Numbered from the stretch's first letter, positions 55,049-63,226 are shown. The stretch: DNA of 64,000 nucleotides from Caldilineaceae bacterium (GCA_022824025.1 JAJEBF010000041.1:32884-96883); one strand, 5' to 3'. Program-made: numbers and translations. The notes: generated from the sequence alone by a model not told the origin.

Positions 55049-55158
55049 ACGGAGTTCGGAACCCCTTCACAGCAGGTGCTGCGGGATGCGAAAACCGAAA
55101 CGTGTTACATCTGGGTGCGGCGATTTTTCCCTTTCGTGGTCCAGTCAATTGGGCCGAT

Positions 55159-55164
55159 TATAAT
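55159..55164 (+). promoter_or_regulatory. Perfect TATAAT upstream of kinase gene
   Basis: TATAAT lies 41 bases before the kinase GTG start, in a locally AT-rich stretch. No good -35 box is found at the normal distance, so the promoter is only half supported. Confidence 0.35.
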
Positions 55165-55204
55165 TTCCCACACAGTACAGCAAGCGCAAAAGGAGTTTTG
55201 CCTC

Positions 55205-56248
55205 GTGAGTTTTCCAGAACACCTCCAATGGATACCTGCCGGCCCTCCTCTTGGAACTGGCGGGCAAGGAAACGTCCACCCCGTTACATCCAAGAACGAC
55301 TCAACAGAAAAACTCTTCGCTCTCAAAACACTTCATAAAGACCAGGACTCGCAAGCATTAGCTAGATTTAGACAAGAAATCGAGATCATTAGCCACTTGG
55401 ACCACCCATCAATCATAAAGATTCACGACTTTTCGGAGGACGATGATGATTTTCAGTTCTACGTGATGGACTACTTCGAGGGCGCAAGAACACTAGCGGA
55501 GATTATCTTCCAACCAAGTACTAACCCATTCCACGGCGACACGCTGAAATGTCTAACCTTGTTTGAAGATATCATGGAGGCAATTCAAGCATACGAGCAA
55601 CACAGCACCTCCATTGTTCACCGTGACATTAGTCCCAACAACATTCTTCTTCTTCCTGATGGCAGTATCCGGCTTATTGACTTTGGAATATGCCAAATAG
55701 AGGACGGCGACACTATAACACTCACAGGCGAACACTTCGGCACTCGATATTACGCGCCACCAGAGTGTGGGCCACTAGATTCCACCCCAGTGAAGATATA
55801 TACCGATATCTACTCAGCAGCAAAGGTGCTCTGGTCTGCCATAACTTCAAAGAGAGTCTTTGACCGTGAAGAGAAAGTGTTCAATGAAACATCAATGACA
55901 TCCATGTTTCCAAACAAAATGGAAACTTGGCATCTCAATCGCATCTTTCAAAAGACCATCCGACAAGATCCTAACGAGCGGCACTCAAAATCAGAGGAAG
56001 TCCTTTTTCAAGTATCAGACGTGAAACGCATAGTAAGGGGAGGATATCCACCCCAAGAAGTTGCCAAATTATTCTGCCCATCTTGCGGACAAAAACAACT
56101 TGGCAGGTTTGATGATCGTTACCACATCTTCGGCAATCCAAACCGAAGTAACGCTCAACCAAGTGAGTGTAAAGCGTGTGGATATGTATCTGTTCGCAAT
56201 ATGGATTTGGTAGAAGAGAAATCGGAAGAAATGAAAAACCTAAGATAA
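55205..56248 (+). CDS. Ser/Thr protein kinase with C-terminal zinc ribbon
   Basis: A 347-residue eukaryotic-type protein kinase. The GTG at 55205 has AGGAG nine bases upstream and gives the start VSFPEHLQWIPAGPPLGTGG. The catalytic motifs are the glycine loop LGTGGQGNV (about 17-25), the Lys in FALKTL (near 40), HRDISPNNILLLPDGSIRLI (near 138-157) and DFG (near 159). A C-terminal pair of CxxC knuckles (CPSCGQ near 292 and CKACGY near 322) forms a zinc ribbon. The gene is clearly AT-richer than its neighbours and uses AT-ending codons, a sign of transfer. An IS3-like terminal repeat begins two bases after its stop. No membrane helix or sensor domain is seen. Confidence 0.9.
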   Translation: MSFPEHLQWIPAGPPLGTGGQGNVHPVTSKNDSTEKLFALKTLHKDQDSQALARFRQEIEIISHLDHPSIIKIHDFSEDDDDFQFYVMDYFEGARTLAEIIFQPSTNPFHGDTLKCLTLFEDIMEAIQAYEQHSTSIVHRDISPNNILLLPDGSIRLIDFGICQIEDGDTITLTGEHFGTRYYAPPECGPLDSTPVKIYTDIYSAAKVLWSAITSKRVFDREEKVFNETSMTSMFPNKMETWHLNRIFQKTIRQDPNERHSKSEEVLFQVSDVKRIVRGGYPPQEVAKLFCPSCGQKQLGRFDDRYHIFGNPNRSNAQPSECKACGYVSVRNMDLVEEKSEEMKNLR

Positions 56249-56249
56249 G

Positions 56250-56275
56250 TGACCTTGGCCCCAAAAACTGGACCA
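56250..56275 (+). repeat. IS3-type left terminal inverted repeat
   Basis: TGACCTTGGCCCCAAAAACT followed by GGACCA has the typical TGACCTG..CCCCAAAA..CTGG(T/A)CCA end of IS3-family elements. It lies 51 bases before the orfA ribosome site and just after the kinase stop. Sequences near 58615 and 59762 match it in reverse orientation. Confidence 0.6.
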
Positions 56276-56325
56276 CAAGCTAAGGTAAAATAGAGTAAGT
56301 CACCCAGCCTGTGGAGGGTCAGACG

Positions 56326-56619
56326 ATGGCTAAGAAACGACGGCGGCACTCGGCGGAGTTCAAGTTTCGGGTTGCGCTGGAAGCGCTTGAAGGCAGCAAG
56401 ACGATAAGCCAGTTGTCCCGTGAACATGGGCTTCATCCCAACGTGATACGGTCCTGGAAACAGCAGCTGCTGGATGGCGGGCCGAGCGTTTTCGCCAGAG
56501 ATGGCGAACGCAGGCGGCGGGAGCAGGAGGTCCCGGAGGCAGAGCTTCATGAACAGATCGGGCGGCTCAAGATGGAGCTTGAGTGGCTGAAAGAAAAGGT
56601 TGCCCGCTCCGGTTCCTGA
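56326..56619 (+). mobile_element. IS3-family transposase orfA (orfB missing)
   Basis: A 97-residue OrfA beginning MAKKRRRHSAEFKFRVALEA, with the HTH_Tnp_1 helix-turn-helix (ISQLSREHGLHPNVIRSWKQ) and a C-terminal leucine-zipper-like helix (EAELHEQIGRLKMELEWLKE). In intact elements a -1 frameshift would join it to an OrfB with a DDE integrase core. No OrfB is found in the following 3 kb in any frame. The element is therefore defective. The CDS start has GTGGAGGG upstream. Confidence 0.88.
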
Positions 56620-56660
56620 GTGCAGCGCAGTTCGAAGCGTGTTCCGGACGATGAAAACTG

Positions 56661-56700
56661 CAGTGATCAGTAGTCAGTGGCCAGTGGTCGGTGAACTGCA
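56661..56700. repeat. CAGTGGTCAGTGG-type dispersed repeat
   Basis: CAGTGATCAGTAGTCAGTGG and its continuation lie 40 bases after orfA. It is the same family as the copies at 11191 and 53868, here inside the accessory region. Confidence 0.6.
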
Positions 56701-56777
56701 GCCGGGCCGGGCGAGGCGCGGCTGCGACAGACACGAGCATACAAGGAGATCGCATACGCACCCCTTGGGGGATATGT

Positions 56778-56957
56778 TCATCCCAAGAACACGGCCGGTA
56801 TTCCGAACAGGATGACGGTGGCAAAGCGGAGGACGAACACAATTACGCCCAGGTAGATTGCGATGACCAGAATGTTCCAGAGCCAGACCGGCAGTGGAAT
56901 GGGTTTGGTCAGAAAGTCATTGACCAGGCTTCTGATCGTTGTCAGTTGACCGGCCGG
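56778..56957 (-). CDS. Possible small membrane protein or fragment
   Basis: A 59-codon frame ending in TGA at 56778 encodes a polar N-terminus (TIRSLVNDFLTKPIPLP) and then two hydrophobic stretches (WNILVIAIYLGVIVFVLRF and ATVILFGIPAVFLG). It has no ATG, GTG or TTG in its N-terminal part. It is in the same phase as the membrane protein at 57069-57524, with two stops between them. It may be the decayed end of a longer membrane protein or a separate gene with an unusual start. Confidence 0.3.
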   Translation of the reverse strand, partial: PAGQLTTIRSLVNDFLTKPIPLPVWLWNILVIAIYLGVIVFVLRFATVILFGIPAVFLG

Positions 56958-57068
56958 TCATTCGGGGTTGTGGTTGTTGAGCTTGGGTTTGAAGAAGTAG
57001 GGGAACACGAAAGGTTCCAATGTGTAAAAGATAGCCGTTGGGGATTGGGGCGGTCTTGCATTTGTGAT

Positions 57069-57524
57069 CTAGTAGCTGCGTTCGAACAGGAGGAGCCGCC
57101 AGCCCTTAACCAACACGAATATGATGGCCGCCAGTGTCGGGAGCGCGAGGAAAATCATCTGCGCAAATGTTTCAACGCAACGCGATTCATAGATGTAATA
57201 GCCATCGCCTCCACAGTTCAAGAAAGCGAAATCCAGGCTCACCCACAGGGCGTTCACGACAGCTGGAATCAGTAGAAGTGTTGCGAAGCCCGCAATGCGA
57301 TCCCGCTTGTCGGTGAGCTTTATGTATGGAATGACCGCTGCCAGAACCGTCGCCAGGATCAGGATTGGAAGGACAAAGAAACCCATATCGCAAACGAAGA
57401 GAATCTGGCTGAAGTCCGACCTACAATCTATATTGTCCAGTCCCACGGCGCCGAATCTGAATGTCACTGTGAGAACGACGACCAGAACGACGCGCAAGAA
57501 GGTTGTCTTTCTGAGCAAGTTCAT
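57069..57524 (-). CDS. Small four-helix membrane protein of unknown function
   Basis: A 151-residue protein with four hydrophobic helices (FLRVVLVVVLTVTF, FFVLPILILATVLAAVIP, IAGFATLLLIPAVVNALWVS and IFLALPTLAAIIFVLVKGW). The loops contain five Cys residues that could form disulfides. The ATG at 57524 has GTGAGGT seven bases upstream. I do not recognise a family. It lies in the IS3-bounded accessory stretch and may form a unit with the tiny lipoprotein-like ORF directly upstream. Confidence 0.6.
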   Translation of the reverse strand: MNLLRKTTFLRVVLVVVLTVTFRFGAVGLDNIDCRSDFSQILFVCDMGFFVLPILILATVLAAVIPYIKLTDKRDRIAGFATLLLIPAVVNALWVSLDFAFLNCGGDGYYIYESRCVETFAQMIFLALPTLAAIIFVLVKGWRLLLFERSY

Positions 57525-57533
57525 GTTTCGACC

Positions 57534-57617
57534 TCACTGTTCGGCCTCAGTTTTCTCGGCCATGGACACACAGGCGGCGGCCAGGACAGCGCCGCCGGCA
57601 AGCAGAAGACGCCTCAA
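57534..57617 (-). CDS. Possible 27-residue lipoprotein-like peptide
   Basis: A TTG at 57617 opens MRRLLLAGGAVLAAACVSMA, then EKTEAEQ and TGA, ending nine bases before the next ATG. The layout (two Arg, hydrophobic core, LAAAC lipobox, short polar tail) is that of a complete tiny lipoprotein. The ribosome site is poor. It could be a real small lipoprotein, the leader of a decayed gene or chance. Confidence 0.25.
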   Translation of the reverse strand: MRRLLLAGGAVLAAACVSMAEKTEAEQ

Positions 57618-57712
57618 CCAGCTCTGCCGTGCGGGTTACCATTGTACAGCGCTAACGCCGGGGATGCAAACGTTGCCGACATAAGGAAAGGCGAGCGGTC
57701 AGGCTCGGTGGG

Positions 57713-57990
57713 TTGGGTGATTCGCCAGGACACGGGGGCGCTGGAGACACCGGAGCGACCGCCGCGCAGCCAGCCCAGCCGTACGCCAGCCATGTCTTGC
57801 ATCTGGCGGCGTACTGTCTGCCGGTTCCGGACAATTATGGGGAAGCGCCGCCGCGCGGTCTTTTGCGCTACGCCGATGCCGCGCTGCAAATTCCCTACAT
57901 AGAGGAGCCAAGCGCCGCGTGCTGGATTCGGCTGACGAGATCCGGCGGGTTTGGCGCGCCGCGTGCGGGTCGGAGGGGCTGGCGTGAGCT
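57713..57990 (+). pseudogene. Decayed second copy of the Cas4-like nuclease gene
   Basis: DNA here closely matches the Cas4-like gene at 54491. GCGCTGGAGACACCGGAGCG matches GCGATGGAGGCGCCGGAGCG, and the block encoding AQPYASHVLHLAAYC aligns with AQPYASHILQLAAYC, then GEAPPRGLLRYADAALQIPY. The copy lacks about 100 bases with the catalytic RPDYLV and VEVKS motifs and lacks the membrane helix. It shifts frame after the ALQIPYIEE block and has lost most of the Cys region, although the final GCGTGCGGGTCGGAGGGGCT is preserved. It is therefore a non-functional duplicate. Confidence 0.8.
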
Positions 57991-58155
57991 CTCCTAATCC
58001 GCGAAAGATTGTGGTGTTCCCGGGGAATCTTATTGCAAATCAGCCGTAATTTTCTGGCCCGGCTTTGAGCGATGACAACCAGATTTCAGGTGGGGACGGA
58101 AGGTGAGAGGCGTGTAGCAGGTGGACAAAATTGCGAAGAACTGCAACTTCATTCC

Positions 58156-58557
58156 TTATTCATAGGTTACACTTACACCGACTAAGTCTTTGGAAGGACT
58201 CTGCTCTCGATGATGTACGGCGGGTTCCAGATTCTTACCGAGGCCCCCGCTTTCAGGTAACACATTTGAAGAAGTAATGTTACTCGTCCAATCGATCACG
58301 AGTGGATCCGGAGTGAAGTCTCGATCGTACTCCAAAGATTCCAGGTCAACTCCGATAGGGCTTTTCGGCCTCAGAAGAGAATACTGTGCGCGAAAGAAAT
58401 TCAAAGTAGCGTATCTCAGGGCAATGAAATCGTTATCCACGTCAAAATCTTCAATTGCAGCTTCCAGATAGGAAAGCGCTTCTTCGGGATCTCTAAGTTG
58501 CTCGATAAGCCACTCATCGTAATTTGCCGTATTCCCAATAGCGAATCCTCTATTCAT
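58156..58557 (-). CDS. AT-rich gene with antitoxin-like N-terminus
   Basis: A 133-residue protein. The ATG at 58557 has AGGAG ten bases upstream. The N-terminal 50 residues (YDEWLIEQLRDPEEALSYLE and following) resemble the start of HigA/HI1420-type addiction-module antitoxins. The C-terminal part lacks a recognisable helix-turn-helix and is unlike that family. The gene is AT-richer than the chromosome average here. It may be a divergent or recombined antitoxin remnant, or an unrelated small protein. It lies just inside a right-hand IS3-like end. Confidence 0.5.
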   Translation of the reverse strand: MNRGFAIGNTANYDEWLIEQLRDPEEALSYLEAAIEDFDVDNDFIALRYATLNFFRAQYSLLRPKSPIGVDLESLEYDRDFTPDPLVIDWTSNITSSNVLPESGGLGKNLEPAVHHREQSPSKDLVGVSVTYE

Positions 58558-58614
58558 GGCTGTCTGCTCCTAGTCAGATTTCCCCCTTTCTACTCCCCAG
58601 TATTAACAAATACC

Positions 58615-58642
58615 TGAACCAGTTTCTTTGGGCTGCAGGTCA
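58615..58642 (-). repeat. Degenerate IS3-type right end
   Basis: On the reverse strand this reads TGACCTGCAGCCCAAAGAAA followed by CTGGTTCA, a diverged match to the IS3 end at 56250 in the opposite orientation. The two would bound a 2.4 kb segment. Confidence 0.45.
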
Positions 58643-58650
58643 AGTAAACG

Positions 58651-59035
58651 GCGCTTGGCCAGCTAGCAAGGCAGCAGACTTGACTGACTACTGGTGTCAG
58701 TCGGAGTGCGCCGGCGGCGTGGGCTGTGAGATATGGCCTTGTGTCAGGTCTCGCAGGAATTGGAGCTGTTGGCCGTTGCGTGCGACCAGTTCCTCTATGC
58801 GGTCCAGCCGCTGATTGGATTGGTGGTAGGAGCGGGTGAGCAGTTCGGCCAGGCGGTCGAGGGTGACTTCCGCTGAAGCGATGCGGTTTTTGCTTTCGGC
58901 GGCGTTGAGGGCGACGTCATTGGAGAAGTTGGCAAGCAAGCGATCGAGGTGGGCCATACGCTGATTTGATTCTTCGGCGTGGCGTTCGAGGTTGCGTTCG
59001 ATGCGGTCGAGCCGGTCTTCGGATTGCTGCGACAT
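58651..59035. repeat. Copy A of a duplicated segment (also at 63727)
   Basis: From GCGCTTGGCCAGCT at 58651 through the coiled-coil gene, the DNA is nearly identical to 63727 onward, apart from scattered substitutions and a 21-base insertion in the other copy. Confidence 0.85.
58697..59035 (-). CDS. Small coiled-coil protein, copy A
   Basis: A 112-residue soluble protein starting at the ATG at 59035 (GGAGA seven bases upstream). The sequence is almost entirely heptad helix: SEDRLDRIERNLERHAEES, then SNQRMAHLDRLLANFSNDV and RSYHQSNQRLDRIEELVARN. The unit QSNQRLDRIEELV recurs in varied form. The C-terminus ends in a polar HISQPTPPAHSD. No enzymatic motif is present. Such proteins often form oligomers. 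A second copy with a seven-residue insertion begins at the right edge of the window. Confidence 0.75.
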   Translation of the reverse strand: MSQQSEDRLDRIERNLERHAEESNQRMAHLDRLLANFSNDVALNAAESKNRIASAEVTLDRLAELLTRSYHQSNQRLDRIEELVARNGQQLQFLRDLTQGHISQPTPPAHSD

Positions 59036-59462
59036 GGGGGGAGTCTCCTTAAACTGCTTTGGCCGGTGGCCAGTGAACTGCGACATGCCAGCCCTCAAGG
59101 TTGCGACCCTATCTGACTACTGATCCCCGATCACTGACTTCTTGCCTATGGGGCCTGCGTCCTGGCTGGCGGGCTTGGGCCAGAGCAAGCCGTCGTCGCG
59201 ATCAAGGGTGCGCTGGCGCGGCATGTCGTGGGAGGCAGGGCCGACCGTGACGCGCAGGGTCAGCGCGCGCATGCAGGGCTTAACAGCAGCAGCGTCCCCG
59301 CTGTTCTTGAATGGACTGAACTTTTAATCCCAAGTATATAGAAGAAGCGGTCAGGTGTCTATGGCCGGCGGCACCGGTTTTGGGCTACTCCCAGTCTGGC
59401 GTGGGCTTGGCAGGGCTTGCCCGCGTGCTGGGCGGGGCATACTGGAGGCACGTAACTGCAAT

Positions 59463-59535
59463 AGTCAGTTGTCAGCGGGTGGCGGGGCGAGTACATGCCG
59501 CGGGGTGGATATACGGGAGATCGACGGGGAAGGCT
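59463..59535. repeat. Dispersed repeat, copy A (also at 63653)
   Basis: AGTCAGTTGTCAGCGGGTGG and the following GGGGCGAGTACATGCCGC and GACGGGGAAGGCTG match 63653-63727 with substitutions. The repeat starts with the CAGTGGTCAGTGG motif and extends it. Confidence 0.7.
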
Positions 59536-59761
59536 GGCCTGCCCCCGATGTTTGTACCACCCGTTATGTTTGTCCGGCAAGCAAGGGGACAGGACCGGCA
59601 GGCAAGAGGGCCTCAGGCGCCGGCGGCCGGCAACCCAGAGAACTGCGCGGTCCGATCCGGTTGACAGTCCGTCTGTAGCGCTCCTTCAGCACACGCACCT
59701 CCAGCAACGTATAGAAGACCTCTCACATATTTTCCCCTACGGCCCAACACCAAATAAGACC

Positions 59762-59786
59762 TGGACCAGTTTTGGGGGGCAGGTCA
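59762..59786 (-). repeat. IS3-type right end, well conserved
   Basis: On the reverse strand TGACCTGCCCCCCAAAACTG followed by GTCCA is a good match to IS3-family ends and to the repeat at 56250. It lies 30 bases before the lytic transglycosylase stop. It may be the true right end of the element whose orfA is at 56326, or belong to another lost copy. Confidence 0.6.
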
Positions 59787-59815
59787 AATTCTCATGGTCT
59801 CTACTGGACTCTACA

Positions 59816-62494
59816 TTAGAGACCTTCGTATATGCGCCGGTAGTGGGCGAAGCAGATGAGGATTCCTTGAAGATAGCGGCGTGTGTCGAAGTAGGGGACC
59901 TTGTAGATGAAAAGAGCATCGTCCGATTCGGCGCCGACGAGCCAATTTCTGGCCTTGCGGGGGCCGGCGTTATAACCGGCGAGGGCGGCTATGTCGTTGC
60001 CGTTGACACGATCGCGCGCCCAGCGCAGGTAGTATGCGCCGAAACGGATGCTGACGATGGGAAGGTCGAGCAGCTCGGTGGAATAGTTGGGGTAGTTGAG
60101 ACTCTGGGCGATGTCCCAGCCTGTGCCCGGAAGGATCTGCATTAGACCCCGGGCGCCGGCATAGGATCGCGCCGCAGGCTCGAAGTGGCTTTCTTGAAAG
60201 ATGAGACCGTACAGCAGCTGAGGGGCGATCGCAAACTCTCTGGCCTGCTTCTCGACCAGGCGGGGGTAGTGTACGGGATAGGCGAAACGCTGGATATAGA
60301 GCGGTGTTGCGGCAATACGCTCAGCCGGGCTGAGTTGGATGAGACGATGGGCAGCGGTAATGGAGAGCCGGTTGGCGCCCAACTCATGGAAATGCAGTAT
60401 GAGGGGAAAGAGCGCCGCCGGATCGTTGTGAAAACGCCAGTAAGTCTGTTCCAGCAGCTGCAATCCCTCAGCGCGGCGACCCAGCGCCAGCAGCAGTTCG
60501 CCTCTGACCAGGTCCGGGTCGTCGATCACGTTTTTGGGCAGGTTCCATGGTTCGACGCCGGCTCCGGCAGTTGCCGCTTCGGTGTTTTGAGCGCGCGGGA
60601 AGCCCTGCGGTCCACTCAGCCAGTCTTCGGCGAATGCGCGGCTGCCATCGTCGCCGGGCAGGGCAGGCACGTCCATGTCCATGCGGGCCATGCGGGGGAC
60701 CAGGTTCTGCCCAGGATTCGCGGCGTCTAGGTCCAGGCCGGCGAGAAGGCCGTAGAACGTTTCGGGCGCGCGGTTGAAGAGCGCATTCCAGAGGGAGCGC
60801 GCCTCAATGATTGCGCCCTGGGCATGGCGGGCGCGGCCGAGCCAGTAGGTGGCAAAGTCCGGCTGCGTATTGGGATATTCGGAGAGGAGCCGCTCAAAAA
60901 GGTTGGCAGCGTACTCGTAACGGCCGCGTTCGAACGCGCCGATTCCGGCGATGGCCAGTCCATCGGCGGCGCGCGGGCTGCCGGGAAAGGCGTTTGCCAG
61001 CCTGAGCAGATCGGCCGCGGCTTCGTCAAAGGGATCGACCGCGACGCGGACATCCTGTGGGGCGGAGCCGGGCGGGAGGGCGCCGGCGGCGAGGGAAGAC
61101 TGCGCGCTCAGCCACAGCGCTTCCGGCGCCAGGGGGTCGTCGGGATGATCGGTGGCGAAAGTGCGGAGGATATGCCGTCCCTCTGCGGGCGCGCCCTCTT
61201 CAAACGCAGTTCGCGCACGCGCCAACCAAGCATCGCCAAAACAGCCACAGTTGGGAAAGTCAGCCAGCACCCGGTCGACGGCAAGACGGGCCGCTGCCCA
61301 CTCTTCCAACCCCATCCGGGCGCGGGCGATTCCCAGCCAGGCTTCGCCGGCGCGGGCGGCCTGCGGCGACGTCTCAAGAAAACGTTCAAAGGCGGAGATA
61401 GCAGGCGCGTAGGCTTCGGCGAACAGATTGATCTCCCCGCGCAGGAACGGATCGACGGGCACGTCCCTGTTCACCAGTTGAATGAGGGAGAGGTAGGCGG
61501 CATCGCTGGCCGTGTTTACAGTCAGCGCCATACGCCAGCGGTCGATAGCGGCTTCTTCATCGCCGGCCGCGGCATAGGCCATGCCGGCGCGATAGAGATA
61601 ACCGGCGCGGTAGATTGGGGATTCTCTATCGCCGGGTATATTTTCAAATTCAAGTGCGGGCTGCTCCGTGCCTGTTTGTGCGTGTTCGACATCGGGGCCG
61701 CCAAGTATCTCATCGTAGATCGAGGCGGCCTCGGCCCAGCGGCCCTCGCCTTCGAGAACGGCTGCGAGCCGTTCGAGAAGGCGAACCTCCTCGTCTGCGT
61801 TTACGGCTGCGCCGGCGGCCCGGCGCAGCGCGTCAGCGGCCTGCGATCGTTCGTCTGCCGCGAGCAGTGCATCAGCGATGCGCTCCTCTACGACACCGGA
61901 GAGGAGGGGTTGCCGCTCCAGGAATGAGCGGTAGGCGGCCGCGGCTTCGGTGAAGCGGTCCACGCCGGCCAGAGCTTCGCCGCGCAGGAAGAGGCTGTTG
62001 ATCAGGATCTGCGCCACAGTTTCTCCGCTCTCGGGCGGCAGACTGATCTCCCCCGCGGCCAGGGAGTCGCCCATGCGGCGGAGCTGCTCAAGCGCGTCCA
62101 ACGCCTGTTCCGGATTGTCACCGGCCAGATAGGCTAGGGCGAGCCGATAGAGGATTGCGGCGCGCTCCTGCGTGCGGGAGGCGGGGGGTGTCTGCCGCCC
62201 TTGGGCAGGCTCGGTCCGGAGATCGGCCAGCAGGGTATGCAGCAAACTTTGTTCCTGGCTGTAGTCTCCGATCCGGTGCAGATAGGCGGCCTCATCGAGC
62301 AGGGATGCCGGCGTCACAGGATTGTCTGGCGGCGTCTGCAGGGGCGCGGCTGCGGTGGGGAGGGAAGCGGGCGCGGCGTCTCTGTCGCGACATCCGGACA
62401 GAAACAGAACGAGCAGGAGCAAGATCGAGCAGGAGACCGGCAGCTGAAGTCGTCCTCTGCGCCTGAAACTTAATGAGATAGGCTCGTTTATCAA
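59816..62494 (-). CDS. Lipoprotein lytic transglycosylase, Slt type
   Basis: A murein lytic transglycosylase that cleaves the glycan strand of peptidoglycan. From the TTG at 62494 it has about 892 residues; a TTG at 62644 would add 50. A hydrophobic leader ends in lipobox VLFLSGC (Cys near 34). About 650 residues of TPR-like helical repeats follow (for example AEAYAPAISAFERFLETSPQ and YEYAANLFERLLSEYPNTQP), as in the superhelical ring of Slt70. The SLT domain is at the C-terminus: catalytic Glu in GLIFQESHFEPAARSYAGAR (near 766), then GLMQILPGTG and ALAGYNAGP. All key residues are present. Confidence 0.9.
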   Translation of the reverse strand: MINEPISLSFRRRGRLQLPVSCSILLLLVLFLSGCRDRDAAPASLPTAAAPLQTPPDNPVTPASLLDEAAYLHRIGDYSQEQSLLHTLLADLRTEPAQGRQTPPASRTQERAAILYRLALAYLAGDNPEQALDALEQLRRMGDSLAAGEISLPPESGETVAQILINSLFLRGEALAGVDRFTEAAAAYRSFLERQPLLSGVVEERIADALLAADERSQAADALRRAAGAAVNADEEVRLLERLAAVLEGEGRWAEAASIYDEILGGPDVEHAQTGTEQPALEFENIPGDRESPIYRAGYLYRAGMAYAAAGDEEAAIDRWRMALTVNTASDAAYLSLIQLVNRDVPVDPFLRGEINLFAEAYAPAISAFERFLETSPQAARAGEAWLGIARARMGLEEWAAARLAVDRVLADFPNCGCFGDAWLARARTAFEEGAPAEGRHILRTFATDHPDDPLAPEALWLSAQSSLAAGALPPGSAPQDVRVAVDPFDEAAADLLRLANAFPGSPRAADGLAIAGIGAFERGRYEYAANLFERLLSEYPNTQPDFATYWLGRARHAQGAIIEARSLWNALFNRAPETFYGLLAGLDLDAANPGQNLVPRMARMDMDVPALPGDDGSRAFAEDWLSGPQGFPRAQNTEAATAGAGVEPWNLPKNVIDDPDLVRGELLLALGRRAEGLQLLEQTYWRFHNDPAALFPLILHFHELGANRLSITAAHRLIQLSPAERIAATPLYIQRFAYPVHYPRLVEKQAREFAIAPQLLYGLIFQESHFEPAARSYAGARGLMQILPGTGWDIAQSLNYPNYSTELLDLPIVSIRFGAYYLRWARDRVNGNDIAALAGYNAGPRKARNWLVGAESDDALFIYKVPYFDTRRYLQGILICFAHYRRIYEGL

Positions 62495-63013
62495 TTGGTT
62501 GCCCCGAATACGACGTTGTGCCCCATCCGCTCGTTTGCACGGCTCCTGCGAGGGCAACTGGTTTGGGTCTTCTGACGGGTCCGGGTTCCGCCTTTGCCGA
62601 GGCGGGGAAAGTTCAATCGTTCCGATGATTATTGCTCTATCCAAACAGTCCCGGATTGCCGATAATCACATCTTACCCTTTTTTTCCATATGTTGTACAT
62701 TCGCATGGTCGAACGGGAGCAGCCCATTATTGGGGTGAGAGCGGGCAGGCACAAGGCCGGCCCCTACAGTGGTAGCGGCGGACGGCTCCTCGGCATGGCG
62801 TGGTTGAGCGACCGGTGGTATAGACAGCATGCCAGCCACACGGCGCCATCGTGGCATGCTGTATGGGGGGCGTGGCGGGGGCGGAACCCCTATACAGGGG
62901 AGGCCCGAAGGCCTGACCGCACAACTGCGAGGCGAGAGTATAGAGGGGTGAGGAGAGAGTGACACCTGCCTCGCCTGAGACAGGTGGGCATTGGCTGTCG
63001 CTTAGTCGTTGCG
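62495..63013. other. Upstream region of slt-like gene with repeat fragments
   Basis: The first 150 bases may encode an N-terminal extension of the transglycosylase. Near 62733-62765 GCGGGCAGGCACAAGGCCGG and CCCCTACAG form a sequence of the kind found repeatedly between genes in Chloroflexota. A weaker relative, with GGGCACGACGGGGAGGGTGCCC, lies near 10369. No gene is supported. Confidence 0.4.
62963..62986. terminator. Ten-base hairpin with four-base loop
   Basis: CACCTGCCTC and GAGACAGGTG form a stem with one mismatch around GCCT. It lies 27 bases downstream of the weak leftward ORF at 63014. There is no strong T-run, so the assignment is tentative. Confidence 0.3.
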
Positions 63014-63226
63014 CTAGCCGAATGACAGGTATTCCAGCGCGTCTTCTTCGGATTCGGCGCCGGCGCGGCCTCTGACGATGAGCTCGACTACGTCGTCGAG
63101 GCCGACTTCGGAGACATTGAGGACGACCTGCGGCTCCCTCAACAGGAAGCTGCCGAGACTGTTGAGCCGGCTCCGGCCGCGCAACATGCCGGGGAGCGAA
63201 GCTCGTGCGAAAGAAGGAAAGTTCAT
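63014..63226 (-). CDS. Possible small protein or gene remnant
   Basis: A 70-residue frame from the ATG at 63226. Its C-terminal half (LREPQVVLNVSEVGLDDVVE and following) has the look of a real, acidic alpha/beta protein, while the first 30 residues are Arg/Ser-rich. No ribosome site is seen. It may be the surviving C-terminus of a larger gene. Family not recognised. Confidence 0.3.
   Translation of the reverse strand: MNFPSFARASLPGMLRGRSRLNSLGSFLLREPQVVLNVSEVGLDDVVELIVRGRAGAESEEDALEYLSFG

Larger units (their letters stand above)
59036..59815. other. Repeat-rich non-coding stretch
   Basis: About 780 bases without a credible gene. It holds a partial CAGTGG repeat near 59062, a longer dispersed repeat at 59463-59535 and an IS3-like end at 59762. 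It looks like an accumulation zone for mobile and repeat fragments. Confidence 0.6.
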
